From Tetracentron sinense (lineage: Eukaryota > Streptophyta > Magnoliopsida > Trochodendrales > Trochodendraceae): DNA of 64,000 nucleotides. The DNA lies in assembly GCA_015143295.1 (NCBI GenBank), contig CM026557.1, positions 22,477,760 through 22,541,759 on the forward strand, written 5' to 3'. The notes beneath the pieces were generated by a model. That model made no database searches. It was not told where the DNA came from and saw only the letters and a list, made by a program, of their open reading frames with translations. A program made the translations under genes and the position numbers. The first letter of the stretch is position 1; the number at the start of each line of letters is the position of its first letter. This document shows positions 1 through 11,539 of the stretch, one piece after another.

Positions 1-540
1 AAAGCACATGAAGTATGACCGGCGATTTAAAGAAAAAAATTCTTGTTGGAGAAGTTTTCAATAATTGAAAAGAAAATGAGAGACCGTGAGGCATGAACAT
101 GATTATGAGAACTGAGGTTATAAAGGTATTGAAGATGATAGTAGACTTTTTATTAAAAATAAAAATAAAAACCCAAAGTTTTCACACCTGGTGGGCGGTG
201 GCGGCACCACCCGCCGTAAAAGCGGAATTAAAAAAAATCAAAATAGGTGGTGGATTGCCCGCTCTGATACTAAGTAGAAATTCTGATTTATTGAGAATTC
301 TTGGATGATTACAATAACCTCTAATAGGGTTTATGTAGATATTACATTGACCTCAAGATAGAAATCTAATCAAATCAAATCCTTGATTGATGCTAATTCA
401 ATATTATCTATCAGATCTTGTGTATCTCATAGATATTACATCATTATTCCCCTAACATAATATTTCCCTAATAGCAACAAATGTCAAGCAAACTCTGATT
501 CATACTTTTTTAAGCTGTTAAAATATAAAATATCTCCACA
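1..540. other. AT-rich intergenic DNA, no gene seen
   Basis: I see no gene or delimited repeat here. The only longer ORF, near 93-308, has no recognisable motif and looks like chance. Confidence 0.5.
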
Positions 541-598
541 TGTTAGCCCCAATCTTGCATCTGTGGAAAATTTGGAGTAAATGCGATTGGGGCTAGCA
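541..598. repeat. Hairpin at the LTR 5' end
   Basis: Left arm 541-560 (TGTTAGCCCCAATCTTGCAT) pairs with right arm 581-598 (ATGCGATTGGGGCTAGCA) with about two mismatches and a 20-base loop. It lies exactly at the proposed LTR start. Confidence 0.6.
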
Positions 599-1145
599 TT
601 TCTCTTGAAGAAATAGAAAACAAATTGATGTAGGTGTGTGTAGTGTGCCTTTTGAGACAATTTGGATTAGAACTGTTAGGGTTTTTCTTATTAAATAAAA
701 ATTTAGGTCTAATGGCGCAATCCTTAGGTTTTCAAAACTCGGATTGTATTGCTGTCAATAGAGAATAATAAGGTTAAAGGGTCAGGGTTGGCGACCGTTA
801 GATCTTTGGTGTGATTCATCTCAACCCTTGGATCTTATGATGAGTAGGGTTCCAAGGGTATATATCAAGAAAGGGGAAGTCCCCCTTTTCTCTTACATCA
901 TTTAGAAGCCTCATTGAATCAGACCTAAGGAGAAAAGAGAAGATTCCTCTCATCCTCTCAATCGCAGTACGAAAGGCCTAGCTAGCATCATATCGAGAAG
1001 GGAATAAGGATATTCCAGCGAGTTGGTATGTGAATCTTCATCTTTATTTTTTATTATGAATTCTGGAATTTAATTGCATGGTCTAGATCTAGGATTGGAG
1101 TAATATTGTTTAGGTTTAATATGTTATTATTTTTGAATCCCAACA
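541..1145 (+). mobile_element. Copia-like LTR candidate
   Basis: The segment starts TGTTAG and ends CCCAACA, the usual TG...CA form of an LTR. Directly after it, at 1148-1159, lies TGGAATCAGGGC, which matches 10 of 12 bases of the initiator-tRNA primer-binding site typical of plant Copia elements (TGGTATCAGAGC). A TATATAT stretch near 858 could be its TATA region. About 605 bp is a normal length for such an LTR. I found no second LTR, so the element is truncated or its 3' end has decayed. The 5' boundary is the less certain end. Confidence 0.42.
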
Positions 1146-3030
1146 ATTGGAATCAGGGCTCTGGCTTGACCTTGTGATTAATCTTTCCTAATAATCAAAT
1201 CTGAGTTGGATTAATTTTTCAGATCTAAATGATCAATTTTATTGATCTAAGTGATTGTTAATTAAAGTAAATCAGATAAACAAGATCTGGATTTGTTTTC
1301 GGATTTTGAATAATCAATTTATATTGATACGAGTGAATAAGATTTAAGGAAATTGAGAAATTATTTTTGGGGGTTTTTTCCGTTTTCAGTTGGACGGCGA
1401 TTCCGCCGCCATCCATCACCGGCTGGGGCTTCCGTCAAGTGGGTTTTGGTCGCTGAATCGTGGCCATCGGTTTGGCACCGACGACAGCTGGAGAGGTGGC
1501 CAAGAGGAACCCCAATGGGAGGAGAACAGGTTGCGGCAATTAGGGTTTTGAAATAAAATAAAATTTTTAAAAAAATTATATCAGTTTTGTGTTAGGAAGA
1601 CGACTCACGAGGGTAAACCCGACCCTCGGATCCGCACCAGATTGGTTTGATAAAACCCGGATCTTCATTAGACCCGAAACTGAACCATCCAGACCGGATC
1701 CAAATGGGTTTTGACCTGACTCGTCCAGAATTTGACCAGACCCGGTCCAACCACTGGACCGGGCCGATGCCTGAACCAGACCGGACCGAGCCAGTGTCCT
1801 GGATCGGATTGCATAAGCTCAAGTTAGGCCGCACGTTCGTGACTTTCAGATTGTGCGTGAAGTAGAGTGCGCGCGCATGAAGCTCAAAATCGATGCGTGT
1901 GGCACTTTCCCTACGCGTGACACTCGCAGGGTGTGTCCTCTGCTCGTGACACATCCCCAGGACACTTCCAGGGAGTGTCCTACCAATCTTGAGTTTTTTT
2001 TTTGGGTGTTCTAATTTCGTTTTGGGGTCCATTTGGACTTCTAAGCACTGTATAGAGTTGTTTTATTGCTTGAACATCATTTTCTTATTGTTTTGACATA
2101 GAATAAAGGAAGAACTTGATACCTTTTCCAAGATTAATATAAAAAACTAAGGTTTAGATCATCATATGGGGTTTAGGTTTGATCTGTAAGACAGTGATTC
2201 GAATGGGCATAACTGAAGTAGGTTAGATTATCTTGCCCAAAGGTGACCGTCCTATAGGAGGTTATGGTCCTTCGAATTTGAGATTTTGATCTCCTTTAGA
2301 CTCTAAGTTTGCACTCAACTGCATTGAATAATTAGTCTTGCCCAAAGGTGTCTAGGGACTTCATGCAGATTGAATGGAGCAGAATAATTTGTGCGTGACG
2401 GTGAGAGAAGAATAACCCTCTTGCCCAAAGGTGTGGAAGTGTCCCGATTAATCCAAAACGTGATAGGTCAATTTTGTGCGCGATTGTTGTCTCTAATTGG
2501 GGGGTGAATTATATGATTTACATGTCATTGTTTTACACTCTCAGATATTGAATTGTTATGGTTATGCAAATTAAATATTTATGCATCATTTGATTATGTT
2601 TATGTATTCGAATTGCACGTGTAAAAGATAACGACATCAAGTGATGGATTTCACATGGCGAATGCCATTGATGTCAAGTTTGCCCGACAGCCATACACAA
2701 AGCTCTCAAGTTGCTTGGGCTGAACATGGTTGGGCACCATGTTTGAGGCCTTCATTTTGGATATAAGGTGATGGACTTCACCTGGCGGTTGCCGTAAAGT
2801 ATTGGAATGACATGTATATGCTTAAATGCATGTAGCGTGGACAATTTTTTGGACGTACACATTTTTTATCCCATAAGGTTATATACAATCCATATCACAC
2901 CATACTTAGCCACCATAAAGAACCGCTCAGAAACATTAGTATTACTAGCTATTTGACCATGGAGTGGTTCATAGTAATGAACACTAGTAAATGTTAAATT
3001 AATGCTTCTATGATTACCGTTAGTGGTGCC
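1146..3030 (+). mobile_element. Copia-like internal leader, non-coding remnant
   Basis: This follows the primer-binding-like site and carries no recognisable gag or pol. It contains three copies of TTGCCCAAAGGTG at 2233, 2338 and 2421, spaced 105 and 83 bp apart, and two related GGTGATGGA(C/T)TTCAC(A/C)TGGCG segments near 2640 and 2765. It may be the leader of a non-autonomous or truncated retroelement. A GC-richer stretch around 1620-1850 is rich in GACCGGATC/CCCGGATC words. No gene is supported. Confidence 0.35.
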
Positions 3031-3148
3031 TTAGAATCAGAGTGAAAGTTAAAGAATACTTAATTTTCGACACAATGTTTTTCAAAATAAAAGATTGGTC
3101 ACTCATGTTTTTAAGGTTGTTCAATCTGAAGAGTTGGGTTGTGGAATA

Positions 3149-3618
3149 TTTCTGGTCTAAACCAGTCGATTTTGCCAAGGCCACCTTCTCTGTCTCCTGT
3201 GTGATTGTCCTGAAGAAAACATAAACAAGAAATTTAAATGTGTTTTTTAAGTTGCGAAGTACTCGTTGATTTAATTTACAGGATTGAATTTGGATTGTTC
3301 TCTATTATGGAGTTAGTATACAAAATTGAAATTTTCCATTCTGATTTAGAGACCACAGACGTACCGATGGATATGGCCATTTGTAATGTAGCTCCCACCA
3401 AGTAAGTAGCTTCTGCCTGGCTTCCTTTGGCAGTTTCCCTTTCTTCCTTTTCTTGGAAAGTTCTTGTTTAAGACTGCTTAAGTAACCACTGTACTTCTTC
3501 AATAGGTGATTCTTAAGTTCTCTATCTTCGGCATGTGGATCGATCTCGGTAAGTTCTATTTCTCCCCCGCTGTTGTCTTGATCCTCTTCAGATGAACCAA
3601 TGCCTTCGCACTTCTCGT
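3149..3618 (-). pseudogene. Class I KNOX homeobox gene fragment (ELK plus partial homeodomain)
   Basis: KNOX1 proteins are TALE homeodomain transcription factors of the shoot meristem. Two exons are visible. The first is 3618 down to 3365, after an acceptor at 3619-3620. It encodes an acidic linker ([12 protein letters not shown]), an ELK domain ([20 protein letters not shown]), a basic stretch ([17 protein letters not shown]) and homeodomain helix 1 through [13 protein letters not shown] canonical donor (TCG|GTACGT) lies at the position where KNOX genes carry their homeodomain intron. A 168-bp intron follows. The second exon starts at 3196 with ETEKVALAKSTGLDQK and is lost at 3149, just before recognition helix 3 (the expected WFINQR segment is absent). 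The upstream KNOX1/KNOX2 (MEINOX) exons were not found. This is a truncated gene copy that kept its intron, so it was not retroposed. As it stands it could not make a DNA-binding homeodomain. Confidence 0.9.
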
Positions 3619-4080
3619 CTACATTGGTCAATTGGAATGGCACATACATGAAAAGAAAGAAAACACTCAGGTAACTGATCGTTCCTAACACGAAAGTGTT
3701 TGATTTTTTCAACTATTCAATTTATTAGTAGTAATTAATAATGTAACGATTTAAAAATCTGATAATATGTTTGATCCAGTAAATTACATCTATGAGAGCT
3801 TGAATGAAGTAGTTAGTGAAAATTAATTTGGAATAGTTTGACACTATAAAAGAGAAAACTATATGCTATCAAAGAATAACCAATGTCAAGAATAAATTTT
3901 GGCATCTCCAGTTCATCCACCCAAAGTGACTCATACTGCATTTTAGGACTGTAATCACCTACCAGACACAGCATTAGTCCCTATGACTCCTGTATCCATA
4001 GCAACCTTCAAGCCTCCACAGCTCCGCTGCATTAAAAGAATGCTGTAATAGAGTACACAAAGCTAAAGTGGTGGATGATT
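3619..4080. other. No gene seen upstream of the KNOX fragment
   Basis: Reading the minus strand, I found no KNOX1/KNOX2 exon or start codon for the fragment at 3149-3618. The stretch is AT-rich without a recognised repeat. Confidence 0.45.
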
Positions 4081-5448
4081 TAAGTGGTTTGTTTGCATTG
4101 ATGCGTCAGTTGCGGAGTACATTGATAGGGGGAGACTGGAGAGAGGGGGCTGTTTGGTGTCCTAAGTTGAGGAGAGGGCTATAAGATTGAGAAGTCATCA
4201 AGTTTAGTAGTCTTCTAGAGCGATTGGGGTCACATCCTTTGGTCTCTCAGGGCCAAGATTGTAGAATTTGGTCTAGAGGCAACAAGGGTCGTTTTTTAGT
4301 GAGATCTCTAGTTCAGATGATTAGGCCTAGTCTATCTGCTTATTTCCCTCATAGGACTATGTGGAATCCCGACATTCCTTCAAAAGTATCTTTCTTTCTA
4401 TGGAATGCGGCTTTGAATGAAATACTCACTTGAAATATAGTGTCTCTTTGGTGAACTCCAAAGAGAGGAACCTCTTATGGCAGGTGGCTCATTATAATAG
4501 TTCCAGTGAGACTGCTCTTGAAAGGAGATTCATGCGGAACAGATCATTTGCAAATTCCATTAAGAATTAGTTAGCTTTTCTTTGAGGTCACTTGTGCTAT
4601 TGAAGTTTTGGAGATCCTTTGAAATTTATCTTATTACATCTGGAATGCGAAAAAACAAAATCTTGATCTTATCAGTATGATCCTTAAACTAGGAAGAGGA
4701 GACAATAGACTAAATACTTCTGTCTTTTGGGTATATGGAAAGGAAGGAATGGAGGGTATTTTAATGACAAATCTAGTATTCCTTCTGTCTGGAGCAACAC
4801 AATTTAGGTTTTATAGTCCACTTGAGCTATTATGCAAAAGCAGCAAAACTAGATGGAGAAGGAAAAAGAGGTGGGGACTAAAAAAAGGGGGAATTCGTCA
4901 GATGGTATCTGCTCATCTGTGTGGTGGTATGAGTTGAATACTACTGGTGGTACTACTTCAATACTTCATCTACACACACTGGATTTAACATGCACAAGGG
5001 GAGTCATTGCAGACCAAGAGGAAGATTTGTAAGCAGCTTGAAAGGACAAGTAATTAATTTGCTGAACTTTCGGCCGTTATGGAGGGTCTTCAACTTGCCT
5101 TCAAATGTGGCATCAAACGAGTGGATGTGGAAAGCGTTTCAGCTGGCATTATTAAATACTGTCTAGGCATGACATTCTCCTCTTGGCGTTTACCTCACAG
5201 CATGTCCACTATATTTTGTTTGCTAAAAACTTAAAAGTTATTAAGATATATTCAGAGAAGCTAATGCTACAGCTGACCTTTTGGCTCAGTCGGCTATTAG
5301 ATGTAACGTGAACAGGATTTGTCTAGAGCACCTCTTTCCTTTGGCAAGCAGAAATATTTTTGATGATCTGACAGGTGGGTCACCCAAGTCTCGTTGTTAA
5401 TGCTGCATAATTTGCTATAAACGAAATTTCTTCTTGGAAAAAAAAAGT
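4080..5448 (+). mobile_element. L1-type LINE 3' remnant (RT zinc-binding region and RNase H)
   Basis: A decayed reading at 4224-4433 contains WNPDIPSKVSFFLWNAALNE, matching the conserved W-P-x-K-V-x-FF-x-W block of the zinc-binding domain at the C-end of plant LINE reverse transcriptases. At about 5060-5160 another frame reads FAELSAVMEGLQLAFKCGIK, and near 5250-5300 FREANATADLLAQSA. Both are typical of the RNase H domain (RVT_3 type) at the end of such polyproteins. A short A-run at 5440-5448 may be the 3' tail. Frameshifts and stops separate the blocks, so the element is dead. Confidence 0.7.
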
Positions 5449-5660
5449 GAGAAAATGATATTGAAGGTTTTCCATGGTTACAAAATATAGAAAAGTGCAC
5501 GCTGGTAAGAAGGAATAAGACTGAATAGTTAGGTCTCCCAGAGGAGGTTCTTTGATTTTGGATGATTGAATCAACATTCTTTTGGAGTGTAAGAACATAG
5601 TGTCTCATTCCATTGATTTTGCAGTTTGCACATATTGCAATGTCTCAGGAAGTGCATTTT

Positions 5661-5845
5661 CAAACCTCAAGACTTTAAGATTAAACCACGCCAACCTTTT
5701 TTACGATAAAAAATAGACGTATACATTCATAGGCACGAATTGTTGTAAATGGCAAAAACTCAAACCTCAAGATTAAACCACGCCAAGCTTTTGTACAATA
5801 AAAAATAGATGATTCATTCATAGGCGTGAATTGTTGTAAATGGTA
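5661..5845. repeat. Two-copy tandem duplication of about 95-100 bp
   Basis: CAAACCTCAAG...TTAAACCACGCCAA followed by a T-run, ATAAAAAATAGA and CATTCATAGGC begins at 5661 and again at 5761. The copies differ by a small indel and point changes. Confidence 0.75.
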
Positions 5846-6659
5846 AAAAAAATGCTACAAGTCAGTCTGGTGGAAGTAGATTTGTAGTGTTCAACCCATG
5901 TATCACATACACGAGACCATGTCAAATATGAAAGGGAATTTTTAGTGTTCAACCCATGTATCATTACACATTGTTCCATGAAGAAGAGAAATAAGGGCAT
6001 TTTTGAACTATCAAGACTCAATGGACTCAACATTTGTAAAATTATTTCCTAATTAGCGACCGTGGGTCAAATCTGAAGTATTTTCTGAAATTTGAGTGTT
6101 GGGTAGTAGGAACATATCATTGATCTTTTGCCATAGCTCTCTAGTAATTGTTAATGAGTTGGTTGACTTAATGGCAAAAGGTGCTTCAATAGAAATTATC
6201 TTGTAAGATGTGGAATGTTCTTCCCTACATTCAATATATATTCTTTTGCTTCTTTTGAAAAAATAAATGCTTCCAACAATTTTAAAAAAAAATACTAATA
6301 TTGGATGCTGGAGTTATGGTTCTTTATACATAATAGGGTTACATTATGCTTGGCTTGGATAATGCTAAAAGGAATTATTTTCAATAATATATCTTTAATT
6401 TCATAGAAGCCACCTGACTTTTGTCATATTGATAATATCAATATGCTAGTAGTTAAATTTATTAGGAATTCTTGGAATATTTTTTATTCTTTATGTTTTA
6501 GAGGAAAGGTTATAGATTCGGTATATAAAACATTGTAGTAAGTTGTTAGGTGACCGCTTCACTTAACCAGGATCTTTAGTGCCTATATCAGTGTCAATGC
6601 AGGTGGCCGCTTAGTGGCACCTAAGCATCATTATTTAGGCCTCAGGCGCCAAAGCACTA
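5846..6659. other. AT-rich stretch, no gene seen
   Basis: It contains a short repeated phrase (GTGTTCAACCCATGTATCA near 5888 and 5946) and AT-rich DNA. No coding evidence was found. Confidence 0.4.
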
Positions 6660-7480
6660 GTGATAAAATTGGTCTCATCATCATCATCATCTCATATATT
6701 TTGGGGTCGGAAACATGAATCTTGTTCCGTCATTTCATTTTTTCCCACAACTTCGGTTAAGTTGTGTATTTTCAAATCTTTTCTTACTAATCCCACCCAC
6801 ATCATTTATTGGCCTTCCTCTCCCCCTTTTTTAAACTTGAACTTTCATCAATTCACTTCTTCTTACTAGAGCCGTTGGCGGTCTTCTTTGAATGTGTCCA
6901 ACCCATCTTAACCGACACTCCCTTATTTTATCACTTGTTGGAGTTATTCCCAAATTATCTCGAATGCACTCATTTCTAACATTTTCTTTCATTTTGTTCC
7001 ACTCATCCATCTCAACATCCTCATATCGGCTACACTAATTATATTAATATATTGCTTCTTAGTAGTGCAACATTCTGCTCCATAAAGCATAGTTGTTTTA
7101 TCATTGTCTTATAAAATATTCTTTAGTTTAATCGTGATACATCACAAAATAGTGTGGTGACAACATGACAAAATATTCTTATAGAGCACTTCTCCACTTT
7201 ATTTATCCAATTTTAATTCTATGGGAAACACCCTCTTCAATCTCCATCATTATGAATAAATGAGCCAAGATATTGAAATTGATTGCTATAGGGTATTACT
7301 TGGTCATCTATCTTAAGTCTTAACAACCGTCTTCACCTGTGTTTTTACTAAAGTTGCATTCCATATATTTTGTCTTGGTCCGACTTATCATAAAATCCTT
7401 ATATTTCAAGATAATACTCCGTAATTCTAGTTTTGCATTTATCATTTCTATTTTTTCATCCACTAATACCACACATCTAC
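6660..7480 (-). mobile_element. RTE-type LINE 3' remnant
   Basis: Read on the minus strand from about 7085 to 6870, the sequence resembles the C-terminal end of plant RTE reverse transcriptases: YGAECCTTKKQ, then SVADMRMLRWM, then further frames with ending blocks such as LRWVGHIQRRP. Stops and frameshifts are present. A short run of ATC triplets near 6675-6693 lies at the 3' end, where RTE elements often carry a simple repeat. The 5' limit is uncertain. Confidence 0.6.
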
Positions 7481-7499
7481 AAATAATTATCCCTATCTA

Positions 7500-7745
7500 T
7501 GTTTAAACGGAATATGGTAACAAAATCATCCTGTAATTTCACAGCACCACACCACACATCTTTCCAAAACCTGACCTTGGATCCCCTACCGATTTCAAAC
7601 GCAAAAAGTGGGACTAAAAATCACGCAACTGACATGATCCCCTTCCACATTCCCACCCCATGGGCCCTCCTTACTTCCTTAAGAACCTAGCACAAGTGTG
7701 CCCCATATTTGACTACAATCACAAACTGCCATAGACTCTCTCTTT
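7500..7745 (-). mobile_element. L1-type LINE fragment (RT C-terminal region)
   Basis: The minus strand resembles the block before the zinc-binding domain in plant LINE reverse transcriptases, where a G-x-G-x-x-x-x-FW-x-D-x-W pattern is usual (here near 7640-7545, with changes). It has no intact frame. A homologous second piece lies at 8120-8340. Confidence 0.45.
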
Positions 7746-8119
7746 CCTCATAGGATTGTGTTGAAGTAAGCATCTTATTCAAAGATGCATTCTATAGGAA
7801 GAAAGATACATTAGAGGGAATACATGAATTCCACTCAAGTCAATGAGGAAAGGGTGCGTAAGACTATGACTTAAATGATAGTAGAAGTGATTTGTGATCT
7901 CATTGAGAATCGACATTTGTTGCCTCTGGACCAAATTCTACAGTCTCTGCCTTAGGGGCTCAAAGGGACAGATCCAAGACTTAAAAATAGACAACCCAAA
8001 TCTTCGATTTCCCAATCATTCAAATCTCATCTGAACTTTGGACACCACACGACCCTATCATCCCACCACTTGAAATAGTTTTTCACTAGAGCATCCCTAT
8101 GGCTAGGAGGAAAATATTT

Positions 8120-8340
8120 CCATAGATATCCTTTAATCTCTCGGCACCAGACCATACATCTTTCCAAAATCAAACCCCTGATCCTCTACCCACCTTGAAA
8201 CTAAACTTGGGCACAACTAATTGAGCAACAACCATGATACCCTTCCACAAACCTATCCCGTAAAAACTCTTGACCTTCCACAAAACTTAGCAAGAAACCT
8301 CTCCGTATTTTGCCACTATAACAGACCGCCATAAAATTAC
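8120..8340 (-). mobile_element. Second copy of the same LINE fragment
   Basis: The segment CACCAGACCATACATCTTTC and what follows (8146-8330) parallels 7540-7740 block by block (CATCTTTCCAAAA, GATCC(C/T)CTACC, ATGAT(C/A)CCCTTCCACA, CAGACCGCCATA). The two copies are about 600 bp apart and diverged. Whether this is a duplication or two insertions is unclear. Confidence 0.45.
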
Positions 8341-8426
8341 TCTCTCTCTCTCTTCTCCTCGCCCGTGGAGCACTTATAATTATTGCTGCCTATAGTCCAG
8401 AAAGACACCGGGCATTTCAAGATTGG

Positions 8427-9115
8427 TTGGATCAAGCTGAAGATATTGAACTCCTGGAAATGAGACCATCCACACCAAGATGGACACTTGCAGGACTTTT
8501 AGATCTTTCTGAAGGATTTTCATCTAGAGGAGAACGAGAGGCAGATGATGAACAAGTACAATCTGATCCCTCTCAGGAAAGGCTAAATACGCCTCAAACC
8601 CCAAATCAGGACCATCTTCAGATACAACGACCGGTGCAAATTTTAACTCAGCCCAAGAATCAAGATTCACCTTCTGCAGTCAGTTTGAACAGGGACCCTC
8701 CAACAGAAGAACCAATTTTGAACTTAGGGCCAGCGGACAGCTCACTGGTATCTAAACAAATTTCAGCCTGATCCGTAAATCCAAATCGGTCGTCCTTTCA
8801 AAGCAAGAAAAGGAAGCTGGACTTCAGTTCTGTGAACATGGTCCAACTCTTGGAAGGAGAGTCGTCTGAACCAATAGATCAGACGATTGCCAAAGTCTAC
8901 CAACTCAACCTCCGGTCAGGAAGAAAGCTACAACCGAGATTTGTTCCAGTCCAACATGAAAGTCAGACTAGAGCTCAACCGGCCCAAGCCCAAATAGCTC
9001 CCGGTAATAAGAGGGTCAAGTATGACATACTAGCCAATTTGAAGAAAATTATTTCCTTACTAAGCGTCTATGATGCTCTTAAGATGTCTCTGGAATTAAC
9101 AAAGTCTCTCATATA
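8427..9115 (+). pseudogene. Tat gypsy gag/pre-protease remnant
   Basis: Two adjacent open stretches (8427-8771 and 8832-9116) are interrupted by a stop. The second contains YDILANLKKIISLLSVYDAL, a block commonly found just upstream of the protease in Tat-type polyproteins (Y-D-x-x-A-x-L-K-x-I-x-x-L-L-S-V-Y-D-A-L). The first is rich in Q, P, S and E with no motif I can name. Confidence 0.6.
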
Positions 9116-9149
9116 AGCCCTTTCTAATCCGGAGGACTTTTCTGAAGAA

Positions 9150-9811
9150 GTTAGAAGTCAGCAGCCGCAGCCCCCTGAAATAGGGACTTCCTGTCTCTTC
9201 ACAATCATTTTTGATGATGAAGACATGCGAGCTGAGACTCTCCAACATAATCTACCATTGTTCATTTCAAGTCTAGTTAATAAAACTAGTATCTCCAGGG
9301 TGTTGATAGATGGAGATTCGGCCGTCAATATCCCCTAAAAAGGATGTTGTCCAAGCTTGGCCTACAAATAGGCCAGCTACATGAAAGCAGCCTGATTATT
9401 CAAGGTTTCAACCAGAATGAATAAAAGCCCATGGGCATGATCAACCTCAAAATCAGGTTTAGGGATATTACTAAAACTATAACGTTTCTGGTGAACGATG
9501 TTGATTCGTCGTACAACGCCTTATTGGGGTGTCAATGGATGCATAACCATCTAGTTGTGTCATCCACCTATCACCAAAGCCTCAAATACCCTCAAGGGAA
9601 TAGGCAAGGAAGGATTGATACTAATGATGATCCCTTCAACGAAGTAGAGGCATATTATGCATGTAAAGTCAAAGTTTTTGTTGGCAAAATTCCAAGCCCA
9701 AAGAGTTGCATAGAACGTCTTAGGTCATCATCCGGTTCGAAGCAAAATGAAGAAGAAGCCATAAAAGAGTATGAAGCTTCATCATCAAAGATTGGCTCGA
9801 TGATTAGGTAG
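9150..9811 (+). pseudogene. Tat gypsy aspartic protease remnant
   Basis: The reading passes LPLFISSLVNKTSISRVLID then GDSAVNI, corresponding to the active-site region L-x-D-G-G-S-A-V-N of Tat proteases. The second glycine has become aspartate. After a frameshift and stop near 9340-9430, the frame at 9431-9811 reads GMINLKIRFRDITKTITFLV and DSSYNALLGCQWMHNHLVVS, the conserved C-terminal half (S-Y-N-x-L-L-G-x-x-W). It is inactive because of the frame breaks. Confidence 0.75.
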
Positions 9812-9889
9812 GTAAGTGAGACCTAGAAGACCAACAATACCCCACTTGGAAATGCTAAAAAACATGGAACTTTGTTCCAAAGACCATAG

Positions 9890-10868
9890 GATAAGTGAAG
9901 GATTGAAACAAGGTTTTAAAAGACAAAAAATTCGGATTTGGCACCTCAAGGTCAAGCCTGAGAGGTTTGGGTCGACCCTGAAGAGCCCATTATTTGTATG
10001 GTGATATTTGGCAGAGAGTTGAAATTTCTAGAATTGACCCTAAAGGACGTTTGGGTCGACCGAAGTACCATGTTGGGTCGACCCAAACATCTTCCAGGGT
10101 CGACCCTGATATGGGTTTTTCACTGATTCTCATCCATACACCTCAAGGTCGACCTAACTAACTCCAAGGGTCGACCCTGATATGAAAAAACTTTCTAAAA
10201 ATGTTTTTAGCATGTTCTAAACTACTTGGGGTGTTCCTTTATTTAATAGGACTCCCCTAGTCCGTGAATCCCATCTTTTGGAGAGTTGTTAGAGCATCTT
10301 CGGCTCACTCTAGAGTTCATCTAAACTCTAGAAATCATTTTTCTACCTCTCCATTAGCTTTTCTCTAGGGTTTGCAAGCTTTTCACTCCCATTCTTATGG
10401 GCTTGCATTAGATGATCCTCAAACCTTGATGAGATCACCCTAGAGCTTTTCTAAACTCTAAAACCAATAGTGTGATCTACTGTGAGCGTTGGTTGGCTTG
10501 AGCCAAAGCTGTCAAGGACGGAGATCGATCTTCGAAGATTGTAGTTGATCACTTTGAGCAAGATTGGCCGGTGAGGAACTGGAGCTGCTGTTATGGAGAT
10601 CGAACGTGCTGTGTTCGTGGTTTGCAAGCTGAGGAATCAATACCGAGGAATGGTGTGTCGTGTTCGGTTGGATAAGATTCGAGTCTTGTATTGTCTACAT
10701 TTTCTCATAGTGTATTTTGTGATGGACTAGGTCCCGTGGTTTTTTTTTCTGAAAGGGTTTTCCACATAAAAATCTTGTGTGTTCATGTGAGATTGATTGT
10801 GTGATTGCATAAAATTAAAATTGGTAGAAAACCTTGAGTAGACCTATTCACCCCCCCTCTAGGTCAAA
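9890..10868 (+). mobile_element. Copia (SIRE-like) LTR fragment inserted in the gypsy element
   Basis: This stretch interrupts the gypsy reading. Its end, CTATTCACCCCCCCTCTAGG at 10845-10864 preceded by a GTGTGATTG-rich segment, is characteristic of the LTR/5' leader junction of plant Copia elements of the SIRE/Maximus type. Inside, the palindromic word GGGTCGACC(C/G) recurs at least four times between 9970 and 10180. Boundaries and target duplication could not be fixed. The left edge is approximate. Confidence 0.5.
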
Positions 10869-10869
10869 G

Positions 10870-11519
10870 AGTTAATTGAAATAAAGAATTTCAATGCAGA
10901 TACGCGTTTCTATGTCAAAAGTGCGCAAAGAAGCATTCAACAGATGCCCAAGGGGTAAAAGGTTGAGAGAGGCCCGAAAAGCAATCATGGACCTGCTTAA
11001 ACTGTAGCTCCAAAAAGGGTGTTCAATTATGCCCCGAAGTCTCAAAGAAAAGAAGGACAACCAACCTTGGCTTTAGTCAAATCTTCCCAGAATCTTGAGA
11101 AGGGCAAATTAGCTGACCCTTTCTAGATTTGCGAGGTTAAACAAGTTAACCCTCTTCAAGCTTTGAAAAGTGACCATCTAGTCCCTTTGAGGAAAATGAA
11201 CTATACAATGGTAGAAACTACCTCCAGTCTTACTGTCTCTGTCAAACAAAGAGGACAAAAGCCGATGCTCTTCAATTCTCTAGGTCCATACGGTAGGATA
11301 AACTCCTCATGGACCAATGAAAAGAGCAGAATCGTCGATCCTTACAAGAAGAAAATAAGCTTCGGTAAAACAATTACCAGGCTCCTCAAAGACCAAGGGT
11401 TCGATCCCGAGAAAGGAGAACAAGTCAAAGAAAGTCTCCTACCGGCTTATGAAGCTATGCTCAAAATGGAGCAACACAAAGCCCTTGATACTATAACTAT
11501 GTTGAGACATATACACTAG
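10870..11519 (+). pseudogene. Tat gypsy pre-RT linker remnant
   Basis: After the Copia insertion the gypsy-like reading resumes, with several stops. The open part 11163-11519 includes PMLFNSLGPYGRINSSW, resembling the repeated S-V-F-(D/N)-R-L-G motifs between protease and RT in Tat elements. It ends at a stop just before the RNase H-side sequence, leaving no room for the RT palm and fingers. Confidence 0.55.
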
Positions 11520-11539
11520 AAATTGGGTACGAGCCCCCG

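Noticed and set aside
1592..2032. 146-aa minus-strand ORF
   Set aside because: Low-complexity translation of GACCGG/GGATCC-rich sequence; the opposite strand is open too and no domain is seen.
3042..3224. Plus-strand 60-aa ORF
   Set aside because: It lies antisense to the second KNOX exon and its intron.
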